DNA of 64,000 bases from Flavobacterium sp. H122 (lineage in GTDB: Bacteria; Bacteroidota; Bacteroidia; Flavobacteriales; Flavobacteriaceae). The translations under genes and the position numbers were made by a program. Below the pieces are notes generated by a model. The model saw only the letters and a program-made list of their open reading frames with translations, searched no databases and was not told the origin of the DNA. Shown here piece by piece: positions 60,654 through 64,000 of the stretch (positions are counted from its first letter, which is position 1; each line of letters begins with the position of its first letter). The DNA lies in NCBI RefSeq assembly GCF_004959765.1, contig NZ_SJZD01000004.1, forward strand, positions 46,424 through 110,423. The letters run 5' to 3'.

Positions 60654-61739
60654 ATGAAAAAAATAATCGCAATTGCAATCCTATCATCATTGATTATAAC
60701 CTCATGTGGTGGTGACAAGAAAGAAAAAACAGCTGAATTACCAGCCATTCCAGTAAAAGTTAACGGAAAACTAGATACTAACAACAGTCCGTTTGTTACT
60801 GCAAGCGGTAAAATTGAAGCAGAAAACAGTGCCAACTTAAGCACCAGAATGATGGGGTATGTTACAAAAGTTCATGTAAAAGTGGGGCAAAATGTTCGTG
60901 CCGGACAATTATTGGTTAGTGTAAACAATACTGATTTGCAGGCTAAAAAAGCTCAGGTGGATGCTTCAATTATTCAAGCACAGGCAGCATACAACAATGC
61001 AAAAAAAGACTATGACCGTTTTGTGAATTTATTTGCACAGCAAAGTGCTTCTCAAAAAGAATTGGATGATATGACTGCCCGCTATGAAATGGCAAAAGCC
61101 GGTTTAGAAGCAGCAAAACAAATGCGTAACGAAATCCAGGCGCAATTTTCATATTCAAATATTACAGCTCCTTTTAGTGGTGTGGTTACCAATACTTTCA
61201 TTAAAGAAGGTGACATGGCTAATCCAGGAATGCCGCTCGTGAGTGTTGAAGGCGCATCAAAATTACAAGTAACAGCCATGGTATCTGAAAGCGATATTGC
61301 CAATGTTAAACAAGGAATGGCTGTAAAAATCAATATCAAATCTTTAAATAAAGTTGTTTCCGGACGGGTTTCCGAAATAAGTTTATCCGCAAAAAACACC
61401 GGAGGTCAGTATTTAGTCAAAGTAAATTTAGACAAATCAGACAAAAGTATATTGTCCGGCATGTTTGTCAATGTACAATTCCCAGTTGAAAAAACAGCTG
61501 TGACAAACACCGCATCTTCTGAAAGATTGTTAATCCCAAGTATAGCTTTAGTAAAACAGGGACAACTCACTGGTGTATATACAGTTGTAAATGGAAAAAC
61601 AGCTATATTAAGATGGCTTCGTTTAGGAAAAACGTATGGTAATCAGATAGAAGTATTATCTGGATTAACAGCAAATGAAGCTTATATCATTTCCGCTGAA
61701 GGTAAATTATTCAACGGGGCAAAAGTTAATGTTCAGTAA
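60654..61739 (+). CDS. RND efflux periplasmic adaptor (membrane fusion protein)
   Basis: This 361-residue lipoprotein (IAILSSLIITSC, lipidated Cys17) has the adaptor order: a beta-barrel/lipoyl half-motif (GYVTKVHVKVGQNVRAGQLLVSV), a helical hairpin (KKDYDRFVNLFAQQSASQKELDD), the second lipoyl half (ITAPFSGVVTNTFIKEGDMANPGMPLVSV), a beta-barrel and a membrane-proximal domain. It bridges the TolC-like pore and the RND pump. Confidence 0.92.
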   Translation: MKKIIAIAILSSLIITSCGGDKKEKTAELPAIPVKVNGKLDTNNSPFVTASGKIEAENSANLSTRMMGYVTKVHVKVGQNVRAGQLLVSVNNTDLQAKKAQVDASIIQAQAAYNNAKKDYDRFVNLFAQQSASQKELDDMTARYEMAKAGLEAAKQMRNEIQAQFSYSNITAPFSGVVTNTFIKEGDMANPGMPLVSVEGASKLQVTAMVSESDIANVKQGMAVKINIKSLNKVVSGRVSEISLSAKNTGGQYLVKVNLDKSDKSILSGMFVNVQFPVEKTAVTNTASSERLLIPSIALVKQGQLTGVYTVVNGKTAILRWLRLGKTYGNQIEVLSGLTANEAYIISAEGKLFNGAKVNVQ

Positions 61740-61801
61740 ACAGTTTCCAATTACAGTTCTCTATGCAGAACCTGAAATTTGAAACTCATAAACTAAAAGA
61801 A

Positions 61802-64000
61802 ATGGAAGGTATATCAGGTAAAATAGCCAATTTTTTCATCAATTCGAAGTTAACCATTCTATTAATGGTGGCATTGATGATTATTGGTTCGTATAGTTCG
61901 TTCTTGATTCCAAGGGAAGAAGAACCACAAATAAATGTTCCTATGGCCGACGTTATGGTTGGATATCCGGGAGCAAGTCCATCAGAAGTGGAAAGCAGAG
62001 TGGTAAAACCACTTGAAAAAGTTATTTCAAATATAAAAGGAGTCGAACATGTGCATAGCATGGCTATGAATGGGCAGGCCATGATGATTGTCCAATTTTA
62101 TGTTGGTGAGGACATCGAACGTTCGTATGTAAAGTTATACGACGAATTGATGAAACATCAAAATATGTTTCTTCAAGGAGTAATGCAGCCTATGGTAAAA
62201 ACCCGTTCCATTGATGATGTTCCTATGCTGGGAATTACGCTTTGGAGTGAAAAAATGGATGATTTTGAAATACGCCAGGTTGCTGAAGAGGTAACCTCTG
62301 AAATAGAAAAAGTAAAAGATGTAGCCATTACAAAGGAGATTGGCGGAAGAAACCGCGAAGTTAAAGTCGTTTTGGATAAAGATAAAATGGCTGAAAACCG
62401 TGTAGACGCATTGGGCATCATGCAAATGATTCAAGCCAATAATGGCAGTGCACAGTCAGGCAGTTTTGTACAGAAAGATGAAGAATTTTTGGTTACAACC
62501 GGTCAGTTTCTGGCAACTTCTGAAGATGTGGAAAATCTGGTTGTGGGTGTCAATCAAAACATGCCCGTATATTTAAAACAAGTAGCCACTGTTCAGGACG
62601 GTCCTTCTACTCCAAGAAGTTATGTGTCTTTTGGTTACGGAAAAGGAAATGAAAAATTTAGTAAGAATCCATCCGAATATCCTGCGGTTACAATCTCTGT
62701 AGCCAAAGTAAAAGGTGCTGATGCCATGAAGATTTCCGAAAAAATCATCTCTCATGTAGAAGAATTGAAACAAAATTTAATTACCGAGGATGTTCATGTT
62801 GAAATCACAAGAAATTATGGTGAAACCGCTTCTCATAAAGTAGGAGAATTATTAATGCATTTAGGTGTGGCTATTTTAGCGGTAACCGTTTTGGTTATGC
62901 TGGCTATGGGATGGAGAGGCGGATTAGTCGTATTCTTCTCGGTTCCCCTAACCTTTGCACTGACATTGTTCAGTTATTATATGCTGGGGTATACGTTAAA
63001 CCGTATTACATTATTTGCTTTGGTATTTGTAGTGGGTATTGTGGTAGATGACAGTATTATTATTGCCGAAAATATGCACAGGCATTTCAAAATGAAGAAA
63101 TTACCTTTTAAAGATGCGGCAATTTATGCGATTAACGAAGTAGGAAACCCAACCATTTTAGCCACTTTTACAGTAATTGCAGCTATTTTACCAATGGCAT
63201 TCGTATCAGGAATGATGGGACCTTACATGAGTCCGATGCCTATTGGCGCTTCAATCGCCATGCTGTTGTCATTATTTGTTGCTTTAACGGTAACACCGTA
63301 TTTGGGCTATCATTTATTGCATGAGAAAGACGAACAGGAACATAAAGCAGAACAAGGATTGGAAACCAGTTGGATTTATAAAATCTACCAAAAAATGGAA
63401 CAACCTATGCTGGAAAGTTCGGCGAAACGGAATTTAATGTTTGCCATTACCATTTTCTTACTGTTAGGTTCAATCGCGATGTTTTTTACCAAATCGGTTG
63501 CAGTAAAAATGCTTCCGTTTGATAACAAAAATGAATTTCAAATTGTTATCGACATGCCGGAAGGAACTACTTTGGAAAGAACGGCAGTAGTTACAAAAGA
63601 AATAGCACAATATATTGCTACAGTTCCCGAAGTTGTAAATTACCAAAACTATATAGGAACTTCCGCACCTATTACTTTCAACGGTTTGGTTCGTCATTAC
63701 GATATGCGCGGAGGAAGTAACATGGCAGACATTCAGGTTAATCTTTTAGACAAAGGAGAAAGAGATTTGCAAAGTCATGATTTGGCTAAAATAGTACGTC
63801 CGGAAATTCGGAAAATTTCCAAAAAATATGGTGCCAATGTAAAAGTAATCGAAGTACCGCCAGGACCACCCGTTTTATCAACTTTAGTTGCTGAAGTATA
63901 CGGACCAGATTACAAAGAGCAAATCAAAGTGGCACATCAGGTAAAAGATATTTTAAATAACACACAGGATATTGTTGATGTAGATTGGTATGTAGAAGAC
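61802..64000 (+). CDS. RND efflux inner-membrane pump (AcrB/HAE1-like), 3' end beyond the window
   Basis: The frame opens at 61802 (MEGISGKIANFFINSKLTILL); an in-frame ATG at 61763 would add 13 residues. All 733 codons to the window edge are open. The first helix (ILLMVALMIIGSYSSFLIPREEEPQI), the porter-domain signature YPGASPSEVESRVVKPLE, and the helix region FALVFVVGIVVDDSIIIAENMHRH with the proton-relay aspartates identify an RND pump of the heavy-metal/hydrophobe exporter superfamily. Its C-terminal third is off the right edge. The substrate is unknown. Confidence 0.93.
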   Translation, partial: MEGISGKIANFFINSKLTILLMVALMIIGSYSSFLIPREEEPQINVPMADVMVGYPGASPSEVESRVVKPLEKVISNIKGVEHVHSMAMNGQAMMIVQFYVGEDIERSYVKLYDELMKHQNMFLQGVMQPMVKTRSIDDVPMLGITLWSEKMDDFEIRQVAEEVTSEIEKVKDVAITKEIGGRNREVKVVLDKDKMAENRVDALGIMQMIQANNGSAQSGSFVQKDEEFLVTTGQFLATSEDVENLVVGVNQNMPVYLKQVATVQDGPSTPRSYVSFGYGKGNEKFSKNPSEYPAVTISVAKVKGADAMKISEKIISHVEELKQNLITEDVHVEITRNYGETASHKVGELLMHLGVAILAVTVLVMLAMGWRGGLVVFFSVPLTFALTLFSYYMLGYTLNRITLFALVFVVGIVVDDSIIIAENMHRHFKMKKLPFKDAAIYAINEVGNPTILATFTVIAAILPMAFVSGMMGPYMSPMPIGASIAMLLSLFVALTVTPYLGYHLLHEKDEQEHKAEQGLETSWIYKIYQKMEQPMLESSAKRNLMFAITIFLLLGSIAMFFTKSVAVKMLPFDNKNEFQIVIDMPEGTTLERTAVVTKEIAQYIATVPEVVNYQNYIGTSAPITFNGLVRHYDMRGGSNMADIQVNLLDKGERDLQSHDLAKIVRPEIRKISKKYGANVKVIEVPPGPPVLSTLVAEVYGPDYKEQIKVAHQVKDILNNTQDIVDVDWYVED

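Overview
The window looks like a chromosome segment from a Flavobacteriia member of the Bacteroidota, most likely Flavobacterium or a close relative. The evidence is the AT-rich composition, promoter -7 elements of the TAnnTTTG type, a C-terminal type IX secretion (T9SS) sorting domain, a DUF4293 protein, a fused alpha/beta 2-oxoacid dehydrogenase E1, a Rho factor with a long N-terminal insertion, and a type VI secretion locus of the Bacteroidota-specific subtype iii (T6SSiii). I saw no rRNA, tRNA, CRISPR array, insertion sequence or prophage.

Layout. Positions 1-36.5 kb are mostly housekeeping and envelope genes: a GIY-YIG nuclease, a DsbA/FrnE-like thiol oxidoreductase, a Crp-type regulator with an MFS exporter and a DJ-1 protein, Kup potassium uptake plus a bestrophin channel, a T9SS-secreted endonuclease I, a frameshifted M1-peptidase-like outer-membrane protein, the E1 fusion, and yaaA. 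There are several two-component genes. One cluster (22.4-28.7 kb) links a hybrid kinase and a receiver protein to a YaiO-like barrel, a HEAT-like membrane protein and a processive family 2 glycosyltransferase, which suggests regulated polysaccharide export. Then come rho, DUF4293, a NarL-type regulator/kinase pair, a phosphodiesterase, a cysteine desulfurase and a glycerophosphodiester phosphodiesterase.

Positions 36.5-59.1 kb are the T6SSiii island. On the minus strand from 54.2 kb downward: a TssQ-like lipoprotein, tssG, tssN, tssK, tssO, tssB, tssC, a terminator, a secreted protein of unknown function, two hcp (tssD) genes, a candidate Hcp-linked effector with an overlapping lipoprotein gene, vgrG (tssI), a Tle1/DUF2235-like lipase effector, and a DUF2931 lipoprotein as probable immunity protein. 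Diverging on the plus strand are two paralogous PKD-domain membrane proteins and tssH (clpV). Genes for TssE, TssF and TssR are not in the window.

The 36.5-40.1 kb tail looks like a decaying toxin/immunity graveyard: a 536-bp direct duplication, a 5'-truncated gene copy, a stranded toxin C-terminus that resembles a permuted NlpC/P60 peptidase, small lipoprotein genes (one frameshifted), and a second fossil of the same toxin tail.

Positions 59.3-64 kb start a TolC/MFP/RND efflux operon that runs off the right edge.
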